NCBI GenBank assembly: GCA_933228895.1 | Contig: OW121858.1 | Location: forward strand, 34,557,859 to 34,621,858 | From: Platycnemis pennipes | Taxonomy: Eukaryota; Arthropoda; Insecta; Odonata; Platycnemididae | Direction of reading: 5' to 3' | Length of the DNA: 64,000 nt | Shown here: in pieces, positions 1 through 10,439 of the stretch | Layout: each line of letters opens with the position of its first letter | Numbering within the stretch: position 1 is the stretch's first letter | The notes under the pieces: generated by a model | The model's input: only the letters and a program-made list of their open reading frames with translations | Told to the model about the DNA's origin: nothing | The model's database searches: none | Translations under genes and position numbers: made by a program

Positions 1-1444
1 TAATTTTAAGCAGAATTAAGCACTCTCCTGGTGACGCATAGCAATGAAGGACTAAAATGATATGGTTTGTGAGTTATTTCACTTTTCCCTAGGGGAACTA
101 ATTAGTACTCATCGTGGAAACGGTCGACCTAATTTATTCCTTTTGCACAAGAAAATGTTCTTATTTAAAGGAAGTCTTTGGTTCGTTTGTAATTTTAAGC
201 AGAATTAAGCACTCTCCTGATGACGCATAGCAATGAAGGACTAAAATGAAATGGTATGTGAGTTATTTCATTTTTCCCTAGGGGAACTAATTAGTACTCA
301 TCGTGGAAAGGGTCGACCTACATGATCCTTCAGAAACAAGAAAATATTCTTATTTAAAGGAAGTCTTTGTTTAGTTTGTAATTTTAAGGAGAATAAAGCA
401 CTCTCCTGGAGACGCATAGCAATGAAGGACTGAAATGAAATGATTTGTGAGTTATTTTACTTTTCCCTAGAGGAACTAATTAGTACTTATCGTGGAAAAG
501 GTCGACCGACATGATCCCTCAAGAACAAGAAAATTTTCTTATTTAAAGGGAGTCGTTGGTTAGCTTATAATTTTAAGCAGAATTATGCACTCTCCTGGAG
601 ACGCATAGGAATGAAGGACTAAAATGAAATGGTTTGTGAGTTATTTCACTTTTCCCTAGGGGAACTAATTAGTACTCATCGTGGAAAGGGTCGACCTACA
701 TGATCCCTCAAGAACAAGAAAATTTTCTTATTTAAAGGAAGTCTTTGGTTAGCTTGTAATTTAAGGCAGATTAAAGCAAACTCCTGGAGACGCAAAGCAA
801 TGAAGGACAAAATTGAAATGGTTTGTGAGTTATTTCACTTTTCCCTAAGAGAACTAATAAGTACTCATCGTGGAAAAGGTCGACCTACATGATCCCATAA
901 GAACAAGAAAATTTTTTTATTTAAAGAGAGTCTTTGGTTGGCTCGTAATTTTAAGCAGAATTAAGCACTCTCCTGGGGACGCATAGCAATGAAGGACTAA
1001 AATGATATGGTTTGTGAGTTATTTCACTTTTCCCTAGGGGAACTAATTACTACTCATCGTGGAAACGGTCGACCTAATTGATTCCTTTTGCACAAGAAAA
1101 TGTTCTTATTTAAAGGAAGTCTTTGGTTAGTTTGTAATTTTAAGCAGAATTAAGCACTCTCCTGGAGACGCATAGCAATGAAGGAATAAAATGAAATGGT
1201 ATGTGAGTTATTTCACTTTTCCCTAGGGGAACTAATTAGTACTCATCGTGCAAAGGGTCGACCAACATGATCCCTCAAGAACAAGAAAATTTTCTTATTT
1301 AAAGGAAGTCTTTGGTTAGCTTGTAATTTAAGGCAGATTAAAGCACTCTCCTGGAGACGCAAAGCAATGAAGGACAAAATTGAAATGGTTTGTAAGTTAT
1401 TTCACTTTTCCCTAAGAGAACTAATAAGTACTCATCGTGGAAAA
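1..1444 (+). repeat. array start: type D fragment plus W0 block
   Basis: The window opens inside the array with a type D copy (AATTTATTCC form). It runs directly into a CTGATGACGC monomer at about 222, without the GAGATATTTTAC monomer that separates these two at 5.9, 18.9, 24.4, 36.6, 40.4 and 45.7 kb. One monomer has therefore been lost here. The rest (about 222-1444) matches the series at 12.7-14.0 kb and 19.1-20.3 kb: GACTGAAATG, CGCATAGGAATG, a B copy with GCAAACTCC, an AAAGAGAGTC monomer, a type D and a GGAATAAAATG copy. No other sequence is present. Confidence 0.75.
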
Positions 1445-2200
1445 GGTCGACCTACATGATCCCATAAGAACAAGAAAATTTTCTTATTTAAAGGGAGTCT
1501 TTGGTTGGCTCGTAATTTTAAGCAGAATTAAGCACTCTCCTGGTGACGCATAGCAATGAAGGACTAAAATGAAATGGTTTGTGAGTTATTTCACTTTTCC
1601 CTAAGAGAACTAATTAGTACTCATCGTGCAAAGGGTCGACCTACATGATCCCTCAAGAACAAGAAAATTTTCTTATTTAAAGGAAGTCTTTGGTTAGCTT
1701 GTAATTTAAGGCAGATTAAAGCACTCTCCTGGAGACGCAAAGCAATGAAGGACAAAATTGAAATGGTTTGTGAGTTATTTCACTTTTCTCTAAGAGAACT
1801 AATAAGTACTCATCGTGGAAAAGGTCGACCTACATGATCCCATAAGAACAAGAAAATTTTCTTATTTAAAGGGAGTCTTTGGTTGGCTCGTAATTTTAAG
1901 CAGAATTAAGCACTCTCCTGGTGACGCATAGCAATGAAGTACTAAAATGAAATGGTTTGTGAGTTATTTCATTTTTCCCTAGGGGAACTAATTAGCACTC
2001 ATCGTGGAAAGGGTCGACCTACATGATCCCTTATGCACAAGAAAATTTTCTTATTTAAAGGAAGTCTTTGGTTAGTTTGTAATTTTAAGCAGAATTACGC
2101 ACTCTCCTGGAGACGCATAGCAACGAAGGACTAAAATGAAATGGTTTGTGAGTTATTTCACTTTTCCCTAGGGGAACTAATTAGTACTCATCGTGGAAAG

Positions 2201-3144
2201 GGTCGACCTACATGATCCCTCAAGAACAAGAAAATATTCTTATTTAAAGGGAGTCTTTGGTTGGCTTGTAATTTTAAGCAGAATTAAGCACTCTCCTGGT
2301 GACGCATAGCAATGAAGGACTAAAATGATATGGTTTGTGAGTTATTTCACTTTTCTTAGGGGAACTAATTAGTACTCATCGTGGAAACGGTCGACCTAAT
2401 TGATTCCTTTTGCACAAGAAAATGTTCTTATTTAAAGGAAGTCTTTGGTTAGTTTGTAATTTTAAGCAGAATTAAGCACTCTCCTGGAGACGCATAGCAA
2501 TGAAGGAATAAAATGAAATGGTTTGTGAGTTATTTCACTTTTCTCTAGGGGAACTTATCAGTACTCATCGTGGAAAAAGTTGACCTACATGATCACTCAA
2601 GAACAAGAAAATTTTCTTATTTAAAGGGAGTCTTTGGTTGGCTTGTAATTTTAAGCAGAATTAAGCACTCTCCTGGAGACGCATAGCAATGAAGGACTAA
2701 AATGAAATGGTTTGTGAGTTATTTCACTTTTCCCTAGGGGAACTAATTAGTACTCATCGTGGAAAGGGTCGACCTACATGATCCCTCAAGAACAAGAAAA
2801 TTTTCTTATTTAAAGGGAGTCTTTGGTTGGCTTGTAATTTTAAGCAGAATTAAGCACTCTCCTGGAGACGCATAGCAATGAAGGCCTAAAATGAAATGGT
2901 TTGTGAGTTATTTCACTTTTCCCTAAGAGAACTAATAAGTACTCATCGTGGAAAGGGTCGACCTACATGATCCCATAAGAACAAGAAAATTTTCTTATTT
3001 GAAGGGAGTCTTTGGTTGGCTTGTAATTTTAAGCAGAATTAAGCACTCTCCTGATGACGCATAGCAATGAAGTTCTAAAATGAAATGGTTTGTGAGTTAT
3101 TTCACTTTTCCCTAAGAGAACTAATAAGTACCCATCGTGGAAAG
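2201..3144 (+). repeat. 945-bp tandem duplication, first copy (5 monomers)
   Basis: The five monomers are D (AATTGATTCC), GGAATAAAATG with GAACTTATCAG, standard A, GAAGGCC and GAAGTTC with TACCCATCG. They are followed at once by the same five. GAACTTATCA starts at 2551 and again at 3496, exactly 945 bp apart. This copy is one base shorter because CTTTTCTTAGG near 2354 has lost a base. Only a few differences separate the copies. The Z1, Z2 and Z3 blocks have the series once, so the duplication is local and young. Confidence 0.88.
2646..2834 (+). repeat. type A monomer (reference copy)
   Basis: This copy represents the commonest monomer class. It reads AATTTTAAGCAGAATTAAGC, then CTCCTGGAGACGCATAGC, GAAGGACTAAAATG, CTAGGGGAACTAATTAG, CATCGTGGAAAGGG, GGTCGACC, CATGATCCCTCAAGAAC and GAAAATTTTC. 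It is exactly 189 bp. Minor classes differ from it by a few diagnostic bases each. It has no coding potential: the longest frame is broken by TAA twice and TGA once per unit. It is a convenient consensus for aligning the rest of the array. Confidence 0.9.
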
Positions 3145-3212
3145 GGTCGACCTACATGATCCCTCAAGAACAAGAAAATATTCTTATTTAAAGGGAGTCT
3201 TTGGTTGGCTTG

Positions 3213-3401
3213 TAATTTTAAGCAGAATTAAGCACTCTCCTGGTGACGCATAGCAATGAAGGACTAAAATGATATGGTTTGTGAGTTATTTCACTTTTCC
3301 CTAGGGGAACTAATTAGTACTCATCGTGGAAACGGTCGACCTAATTGATTCCTTTTGCACAAGAAAATGTTCTTATTTAAAGGAAGTCTTTGGTTAGTTT
3401 G
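3213..3401 (+). repeat. type D monomer (GATATGG / AAACGG class, reference copy)
   Basis: Type D is marked by CTGGTGACGC, AAAATGATATGG, GGAAACGGTCGACC, and then AATTGATTCCTTTTGCACAAG in place of the usual ATGATCCCTCAAGAACAAG. A sister form has AATTTATTCC, seen at 131, 5800, 12427, 15827, 18850, 24332, 29625, 36444, 40239 and 45531. By my reading about 37 type D copies are scattered singly through the window, never in runs. It is the only class with the AAACGG variant that resembles a CENP-B box. The GATATGG motif makes it the best single landmark for following block order. Confidence 0.88.
3322..3337 (+). other. CENP-B-box-like motif in type D
   Basis: The 16 bases CATCGTGGAAACGGTC lie in the conserved core of the monomer. 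The mammalian CENP-B box has the essential pattern nTTCGnnnnAnnCGGGn. Here TCG is followed by TGG, then A, two bases and CGG. The match is good except for a one-base shorter spacer, a missing first T and a missing last G. Other classes have GGG, AGG or GCAAAGG instead of ACGG and fit worse. Binding by a CENP-B-like (pogo-derived) protein is speculative, and chance resemblance is quite possible. Confidence 0.3.
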
Positions 3402-6400
3402 TAATTTTAAGCAGAATTAAGCACTCTCCTGGAGACGCATAGCAATGAAGGAATAAAATGAAATGGTTTGTGAGTTATTTCACTTTTCTCTAGGGGAACT
3501 TATCAGTACTCATCGTGGAAAAAGTTGACCTACATGATCACTCAAGAACAAGAAAATTTTCTTATTTAAAGGGAGTCTTTGGTTGGCTTGTAATTTTAAG
3601 CAGAATTAAGCACTCTCCTGGAGACGCATAGCAATGAAGGACTAAAATGAAATGGTTTGTGAGTTATTTCACTTTTCCCTACGGGAACTAATTAGTACTC
3701 ATCGTGGAAAGGGTCGACCTACATGATCCCTCAAGAACAAGAAAATTTTCTTATTTAAAGGGAGTCTTTGGTTGGCTTGTAATTTTAAGCAGAATTAAGC
3801 ACTCCCCTGGAGACGCATAGCAATGAAGGCCTAAAATGAAATGGTTTGTGAGTTATTTCACTTTTCCCTAAGAGAACTAATAAGTACTCATCGTGGAAAG
3901 GGTCGACCTACATGATCCCATAAGAACAAGAAAATTTTCTTATTTGAAGGGAGTCTTTGGTTGGCTTGTAATTTTAAGCAGAATTAAGCACTCTCCTGAT
4001 GACGCATAGCAATGAAGTTCTAAAATGAAATGGTTTGTGAGTTATTTCACTTTTCCCTAAGAGAACTAATAAGTACCCATCGTGGAAAGGGTCGACCTAC
4101 ATGATCCCATAAGAACAAGAAAATTTTCTTATTTGAAGGGAGTCTTTGGTTGGCATGTAATTTTAAGCAGAATTAAGCACTCTCCTGGAGACGCAAAGCA
4201 ATGAAGGACAAAATTGAAATGGTTTGTGAGTTATTTCACTTTTCCCTAAGAGAACTAATAAGTACTCATCGTGGAAAAGGTCGACCTACATGATCCCGTA
4301 AGAACAAGAAAATTTTCTTATTTAAAGGGAGTCTTTGGTTGGCTCGTAATTTTAAGCAGAATTAAGCACTCTCCTGGTGACGCATAGCAATGAAGGACTA
4401 AAATGAAATGGTTTGTGAGTTATTTCATTTTTCCCTAGGGGACCTAATTAGTACTCATCGTGGAAAGTTTCGACCTACATGATCCCTTATGCACAAGAAA
4501 ATTTTCTTATTTAAAGGAAGTCTTTGGTTAGCTTGTAATTTAAGGCAGATTAAAGCACTCTCCTGGAGACGCATAGCAATGAAGGACTAAAATGAAATGG
4601 TTTGTGAGTTATTTCACTTTTCCCTAGGGGAACTGATTAGTACTCATCGTGGAAAGGGTCGACCTACATGATCCCTCAAGTACAAGAAAATATTCTTATT
4701 TAAAGGGAGTCTTTGGTTGGCTTGTAATTTTTAGCAGAATTAAGCACTCTCCTGGTGACGCATAGCAATGAAGGACTAAAATGATATGGTTTGTGAGTTA
4801 TTTCACTTTTCCCTAGGGGAACTAATTAGTACTCATCGTGGAAACGGTCGACCTAATTGATTCCTTTTGCACAAGAAAATGTTCTTATTTAAAGGAAGTC
4901 TTTTAGTTAGTTTGTAATTTTAAGCAGAATTAAGCACTCTCCTGGAGACGCATAGCAATGAAGGAATAAAATGAAATGGTTTGTGAGTTATTTCACTTTT
5001 CCCTAGGGGAACTAATCAGTACTCATCGTAGGAAGGGTCGACGTACATGATCCCTCAAGAACAAGAAAATTTTCTTATTTAAAGGGAGTCTTTGGTTGTT
5101 TGTAATTTTAAGCAGAATTAAGCACTCTCCTGGAGACGCATAGCAATGAAGGACTAAAATGAAATGGTTTGTGAGTTATTTCACTTTTCCCTATAGGAAC
5201 TAATTAGTACTCATCGTGGAAAGGGTCGACCTACATGATCCCATAAGAACAAGAAAATTTTCTTATTTGAAGGGAGTCTTTGGTTGGCTTGTAATTTTAA
5301 GCAGAATTAAGCACTCTCCTGATGACGCATAGCAATGAAGTTCTAAAATGAAATGGTTTGTGAGTTATTTTACTTTTCCCTAAGAGAACTAATAAGTACT
5401 AATCGTGGAAAGGGTCGACCTACATGATCCCATAAGAACAAGAAAATTTTCCTATTTGAAGGGAGTCTTCTGTTGGCTTGTAATTTTAAGCAGAATTAAG
5501 CACTCTCCTGATGACGCAAAGCAATGAAGGACAAAATTGAAATGGTTTGTGAGTTATTTCACTTTTCCCTAAGAGAACTAATAAGTACTCATCGTGGAAA
5601 AGGTAGACCTACATGATCCCATAAGAACAAGAAAATTTTCTTATTTAAAGGGAGTCTTTGTTTGGCATGTAATTTTAAGCAGAATTAAGCACTCTCCTGG
5701 TGACGCATAGCAATGAAGGACTAAAATGATATGGTTTGTGAGTTATTTCACTTTTCCCTAGGGGAACTAATTAGTACTCATCGTGGAAACGGTCGACCTA
5801 ATTTATTCCTTTTGCACAAGATAATGTTCTTATTTAAAGGAAGTCTTTGGTTAGTTTGTAATTTTAAGCAGAATTAAGCACTCTCCTGGAGACGCATAGC
5901 AATGAAGGACTAAAATGAAATGGTTTGTGAGATATTTTACTTTTCCCTAGGGGAACTAATTAATACTCATCGTGGAAAGGGTCGACCTACATGATCCCTC
6001 AAGAACAAGAAAATTTTCTTATTTGAAGGGAGTCTTTGGTTGGCTTGTAATTTTAAGCAGAATTAAGCACTCTCCTGATGACGCATAGCAATGAAGGACT
6101 AAAATGAAATGGTTTGTGAGTTATTTCATTTTTCCCTAGGGGAACTAATTAGTACTCATCGTGGAAAGGGTCGACCTACATGATCCCTCAGAAACAAGAA
6201 AATATTCTTATTTAAAGGAAGTCTTTGTTTAGTTTGTAATTTTAAGCAGAATAAAGCACTCTCCTGGAGACGCATAGCAATGAAGGACTGAAATGAAATG
6301 ATTTGTGAGTTATTTTACTTTTCCCTAGAGGAACTAATTAGTACTTATCGTGGAAAGGGTCGACCGACATGATCCCTCAAGAACAAGAAAATTTTCTTAT

Positions 6401-8814
6401 TTAAAGGGAGTCGTTGGTTAGCTTATAATTTTAAGCAGAATTATGCACTCTCCTGGAGACGCATAGGAATGAAGGACTAAAATGAAATGGTTTGTGAGTT
6501 ATTTCACTTTTCCCTAGGGGAACTAATTAGTACTCATCGTGGAAAGGGTCGACCTACATGATCCCTCAAGAACAAGAAAATTTTCTTATTTAAAGGAAGT
6601 CTTTGGTTTGTTTGTAATTTTAAGCAGAAATAAGCACTCTCCTGGAGACGCATAGCAATGAAGGACTAAAATGAAATGGTTTGTGAGTTATTTCACTTTT
6701 CCCTAAGGGAACTAATTAGTACTCATCGTGGAAAGTGTCGACCTACATGATCCCTCAAGAACAAGAAAATTTTCTTATTTAAAGGAAGTCTTTGGTTAGT
6801 TTGTAATTTTAAGCAGAAATAAGCACTCTCCTGGAGACGCATAGTAATGAAGGACTAAAATGAAATGGTTTGTGAGTTATTTCACTTTTCCCTAGGGGAA
6901 CTAATTAGTACTCATCGTGGAAAGGGTCGACCTACATGATCCCATAAGAACAAGAAAATTTTCTTATTTAAAGGAAGTCTTTGGTTAGCTTGTAATTTAA
7001 GGCAGATTAAAGCACTCTCCTGGAGACGCAAAGCAATGAAGGACAAAATTGAAATGGTTTGTGAGTTATTTCACTTTTCCCTAAGAGAACAAATAAGTAC
7101 TCATCGTGGAAAAGGTCGACCTACGTGAACCCATTAGAACAAGAAAATTTTCTTATTTAAAGGGAGTCTTTATTTGGCTCGTAATTTTAAGCAGAATTAA
7201 GCACTCTCCTGGTGACGCATAGCAATGAAGGACAAAAATGAAATGGTTTGTGAGTTATTTCACTTTTCCCTAAGAGAACTAATTAGTACTCATCGTGCAA
7301 AGGGTCGACCTACATGATCCCTCAAGAACAAGAAAATTTTCTTATTTAAAGGAAGTCTTTGGTTAGCTTGTAATTTAAGGCAGATTAAAGCACTCTCCTG
7401 GAGACGCAAAGCAATGAAGGACAAAATTGAAATGGTTTGTGAGTTATTTCACTTTTCCCTAAGAGAACTAATAAGTACTCATCGTGGAAAAGGTCGACCT
7501 ACATGATCCCATAAGAACAAGAAAATTTTCTTATTTAAAGGAAGTCTTTGGTTAGCTTGTAATTTAAGGCAGATTAAAGCACTCTCCTGGAGACGCAAAG
7601 CAATGAAGGACAAAATTGAAATGGTTTGTGAGTTATTTCACTTTTCACTAAGAGAACTAATAAGTACTCATCGTGGAAAAGGTCGACCTACATGATCCCA
7701 TAAGAACAAGAAAATTTTCTTATTTAAAGGAAGTCTTTGGTAGGCTTGTAATTTAAGGCAGATTAAAGCACTCTCCTGGAGACGAAAAGCAATGAAGGAC
7801 AAAATTGAAATGGTTTGTGAGTTATTTCAATTTTCCCTAAGAGAACTAATAAGTACTCATCGTGGAAAAGGTCGACCTACATGATCCGATAAGAACTAGA
7901 AAATTTTCTTATTTAAAGGAAGTCTTTGGTTAGCTTGTAATTTAAGGCAGATTAAAGCACTCTCCTGGAGACGCAAAGCAATGAAGGACAAAATTGAAAT
8001 GGTTTGTGAGTTATTTCACTTTTCCCTTAGAGAACTAATAAGCACTCATCGTGGAAAAAATCGACCTACATGATCCCATAAGAACAAGAAAATTTTCTTA
8101 TTTAAAGGAAGTCTTTGGTTAGCTTGTAATTTAAGGCAGATTAAAGCACTCTCCTGGAGACGCAAAGCAATGAAGGACAAAATTGAAATGGTTTGTGAGG
8201 TATTTCACTTTTCCCTAAGAGAACTAATAAGTACTCATCGTGGAAAAGGTCGACCTACATGATCCCATAAGAACAAGAAAATTTTCTTATTTAAAGGAAG
8301 TCTTTGGTTAGCTTGTAATTTAAGGCAGATTAAAGCACTCTCCTGGAGACGCAAAGCAATGAAGGATAAAATTGAAATGGTTTGTGAGTTATTTCACTTT
8401 TCCCTAAGAGAACTAATAAGTACTCATCGTGGAAAAGGTCGACCTACATGATCCCATAAGAACAAGAAAATTTTCTTATTTAAAGGAAGTCTTTGGTTAG
8501 CTTGTAATTTAAGGCAGATTAAAGCACTCTCCTGGAGACGCAAAGAAATGAAGGACAAAATTGAAATGGTTTGTGAGTTATTTCACTTTTCCCTAAGAGA
8601 ACTAATAAGTACTCATCGTGGAAAAGGTCGACCTACATGATCCCATATAAACAAGAAAATTTTCTTATTTAAAGGAAGTCTTTGGTTAGCTTGTAATTTA
8701 AGGCAGATTAAAGCACTCTCCTGGAGACGCAAAGCAATGAAGGACAAAATTGAAATGGTTTGTGAGTTATTTCACTTTTCCCTAAGAGAACTAATAAGTA
8801 CTCATCGTGGAAAA

Positions 8815-8822
8815 GGTCGACC
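8815..8822. other. conserved palindrome GGTCGACC (example copy)
   Basis: An 8-bp perfect palindrome containing a SalI-type GTCGAC core is present in most monomers of all classes. A few carry a broken version, for example AGTTGACC in the GGAATAAAATG/TTATCAG variant and GGTAGACC near 5604. It lies just after the CATCGTGGAAA core. Strong conservation across otherwise variable monomers suggests either a functional site or a structural constraint. The core predicts a SalI ladder of 189 bp on digested DNA. Confidence 0.8.
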
Positions 8823-8841
8823 TACATGATCCCATAAGAAC

Positions 8842-8855
8842 AAGAAAATTTTCTT
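8842..8855. other. conserved palindrome AAGAAAATTTTCTT (example copy)
   Basis: This 14-bp perfect inverted repeat sits about 20 bp after GGTCGACC in A and B monomers. Type D (AAGAAAATGTTCTT) and the AAGAAAATATTCTT variants each break or alter the centre by one base. The AAAATTTT centre is a rigid, probably bent A-tract. Short dyads of this kind are common in centromeric satellites that lack a CENP-B box. The sequence shows the symmetry directly, but any role in nucleosome positioning or cruciform formation is inference. Confidence 0.75.
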
Positions 8856-9449
8856 ATTTAAAGGAAGTCTTTGGTTAGCTTGTAATTTAAGACAGATTAA
8901 AGCACACTCCTGGAGACGCAAAGCAATGAAGGACAAAATTGAAATGGTTTGTGAGTTATTTCACTTTTCCCTAAGAGAACTAATAAGTACTCATCGTGGA
9001 AAAGGTCGACCTACATGATCCCATAAGAACAAGAAAATTTTCTTATTTAAAGGAAGTCTTTGGTTAGCTTGTAATTTAAGGCAGATTAAAGCACTCTCCT
9101 GGAGACGCAAAGCAATGAAGGACAAAATTGAAATGGTTTGTGAATTATTTCACTTTTCCCTAAGAGAACTAATAAGCACTCATCGTGGAAAAGGTCGACC
9201 TACATGATCCCATAAGAACAAGAAAATTTTCTTATTTAAAGGAAGTCTTTGGTTAGCTAGTAATTTAATGCAGATAAAAGCACTCTCCTGGAGACGCAAA
9301 GCAATGAAGGACAAAATTGAAATGGTTTGTGAGTTATTTCACTTTTCCCTAAGAGAACTAATAAGTACTCATCGTGGAAAAGGTCGACCTACATGATCCC
9401 ATAAGAACAAGAAAATTTTCTTATTTAAAGGAAGTCTTTGGTTAGCTTG

Positions 9450-9651
9450 TAATTTAAGGCAGATTAAAGCACTTTCCTGGAGACGCAAAGCAATGAAGGA
9501 CAAAATTGAAATGGTTTGTGAGTTATTTCACTTTTCCCTAAGAGAACTAATTAGTGCTCATCTAAGTAACTCATCGTGCAAAGGATCGACCTACATGATC
9601 CCTCAAGAACAAGAAAATTTTCTTATTTAAAGGAAGTCTTTGGTTAGCTTG
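9450..9651 (+). repeat. 202-bp monomer with 13-bp insertion
   Basis: After CTAATTAGT this type-B monomer has 13 extra bases, GCTCATCTAAGTA (9556-9568), before ACTCATCGTGC. The insertion looks like a partial re-copy of the neighbouring ACTCATC with an added TAAGTA. The unit is therefore 202 bp instead of 189. It recurs once per X block at the same place in the tag order, which makes it a diagnostic heritable variant. Confidence 0.9.
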
Positions 9652-10439
9652 TAATTTAAGGCAGATTAAAGCAAACTCCTGGAGACGCAAAGCAATGAAG
9701 GACAAAATTGAAATGGTTTGTGAGTTATTTCACATTTCCCTATGAGAACTAATTAGTACTCATCGTGTAAAGGGTCGACCTACATGATCCCTCAAGAACA
9801 AGAAAATTTTCTTATTTGAAGGAAGTCTTTGGTTAGCTTGTAATTTAAGGCAGATTAAAGCACTCTCCTGGAGACGCAAAGCAATGAAGGACAAAATTGA
9901 AATGGTTTGTGAGTTATTTCACTTTTCCCTAAGAGAACTAATAAGTACTCATCGTGGAAAAGGTCGACCTACATGATCCCATAAGAACAAGAAAATTTTT
10001 TTATTTAAAGGGAGTCTTTGGTTGGCTCGTAATTTTAAGCAGAATTAAGCACTCTCCTGGTGACGCTTAGCAATGAAGGACTAAAATGATATGGTTTGTG
10101 AGTTATTTCACTTTTCCCTAGGGTAACTAATTACTACTCATCGTGGAAACGGTCGACCTAATTGATTCCTTTTGCACAAGAAAATGTTCTTATTTAAAGG
10201 AAGTCTTTGGTTAGCTTGTAATTTAAGGCAGATTAAAGCACTCTCCTGGAGACGCAAAGCAATGAAGGACAAAATTAAAATGGTTTGTGAGTTATTTCAC
10301 TTTTCCCTAAGAGAACTAATAAGTACTCATCGTGGAAAAGGTCGACCTACATGATCCCATAAGAACAAGAAAATTTTCTTATTTAAAGGGAGTCTTTGGT
10401 TGGCTCGTAATTTTAAGCAGAATTAAGCACTCTCCTGGT

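Larger units (their letters stand above)
3145..4089 (+). repeat. 945-bp tandem duplication, second copy
   Basis: This copy repeats 2201-3144. Private differences include CTACGGGAAC near 3679 and ACTCCCCTGG near 3803. Upstream of 3131 the sequence follows the end of the five-monomer series (TACCCATCG). From 3160 it follows the start of the series (CCCTCAAG, AAAATATTC). The exchange therefore lies in the shared bases 3132-3160, which include the GGTCGACC palindrome at 3145. Confidence 0.88.
1445..6079 (+). repeat. higher-order block Z0 (carries an internal 945-bp duplication)
   Basis: Block Z is a fixed series of classes: GAAGTACTAAAATG, CAACGAAGG, type D, GGAATAAAATG, a standard A, GAAGGCC, GAAGTTC, B, A, then again D, GGAATAAAATG, CTATAGGAAC, GAAGGCC, GAAGTTC and D. 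Compared with Z1-Z3, this copy gained five monomers (945 bp) near 3145. It lost single or double monomers at about 5231 (GAAGGCC missing) and 5690 (two missing), and 3 bp at about 5097 (GGTTGTTTG). Starts and ends are set at GGTCGACC and at GACGC after CTGAT for comparison only. Confidence 0.75.
8694..8882 (+). repeat. type B monomer (reference copy)
   Basis: Type B differs from type A at linked sites: AATTTAAGGCAGATTAAAGC replaces AATTTTAAGCAGAATTAAGC, CGCAAAGC replaces CGCATAGC, GACAAAATTG replaces GACTAAAATG, AAGAGAACTAATAAG replaces AGGGGAACTAATTAG, GGAAAAGG replaces GGAAAGGG, and CCCATAAG replaces CCCTCAAG. Several of these look like paired insertions and deletions, yet the unit stays 189 bp. 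Type B occurs in uninterrupted runs of 11-14 copies inside the X blocks and 4 copies inside Y, unlike the mixed order elsewhere. This marks it as the most recently homogenised class. Confidence 0.9.
7371..10029 (+). repeat. type-B homogeneous run, 14 monomers
   Basis: Fourteen consecutive type-B monomers are bounded by type-A monomers with GGCTCGTAATTTTAAG. The total of 2659 bp equals 14 x 189 plus 13. Individual copies carry single-base tags: CACTAAGAG near 7647, GACGAAAAGC with CAATTTTCC near 7785-7840, GAGGTATTTC near 8198, GGATAAAATTG near 8364, CATATAAACAAG near 8643 and AGCTAGTAATTT near 9255. The same tag order recurs in the run at 31007-33665, so these runs are copied as units and not remade by independent expansion. 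Confidence 0.85.
6080..10439 (+). repeat. higher-order block X0 (23 monomers)
   Basis: X begins with CTGATGACGC and runs GACTGAAATG, CGCATAGGAATG, GCAGAAATAAG, B with AGAACAAATAAG, A with GCAAAGGG, then a long type-B run that includes the 202-bp monomer, then type D fused to B. The length of 4360 bp equals 23 x 189 plus the 13-bp insertion. It is the longest X in the window, and the others have lost one to three monomers at different places. It is followed by Y0, the same order as X1-Y1 at 45.8-52.6 kb. Confidence 0.8.

Noticed and set aside
8842..8855. Rho-independent terminator at AAGAAAATTTTCTT
   Set aside because: The dyad has no loop, no G+C-rich stem and no separate T run. The context is eukaryotic satellite, not a bacterial operon.
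10172..10354. 60-codon open frames here and at 33808, 37603, 49336, 56353 and 60335
   Set aside because: Each is the translation of a type D end joined to a type-B monomer and starts at TTG, not ATG. The same frame recurs through the array and stops at the monomer TGA. There is no promoter, domain or independent context, so I treat them as satellite.
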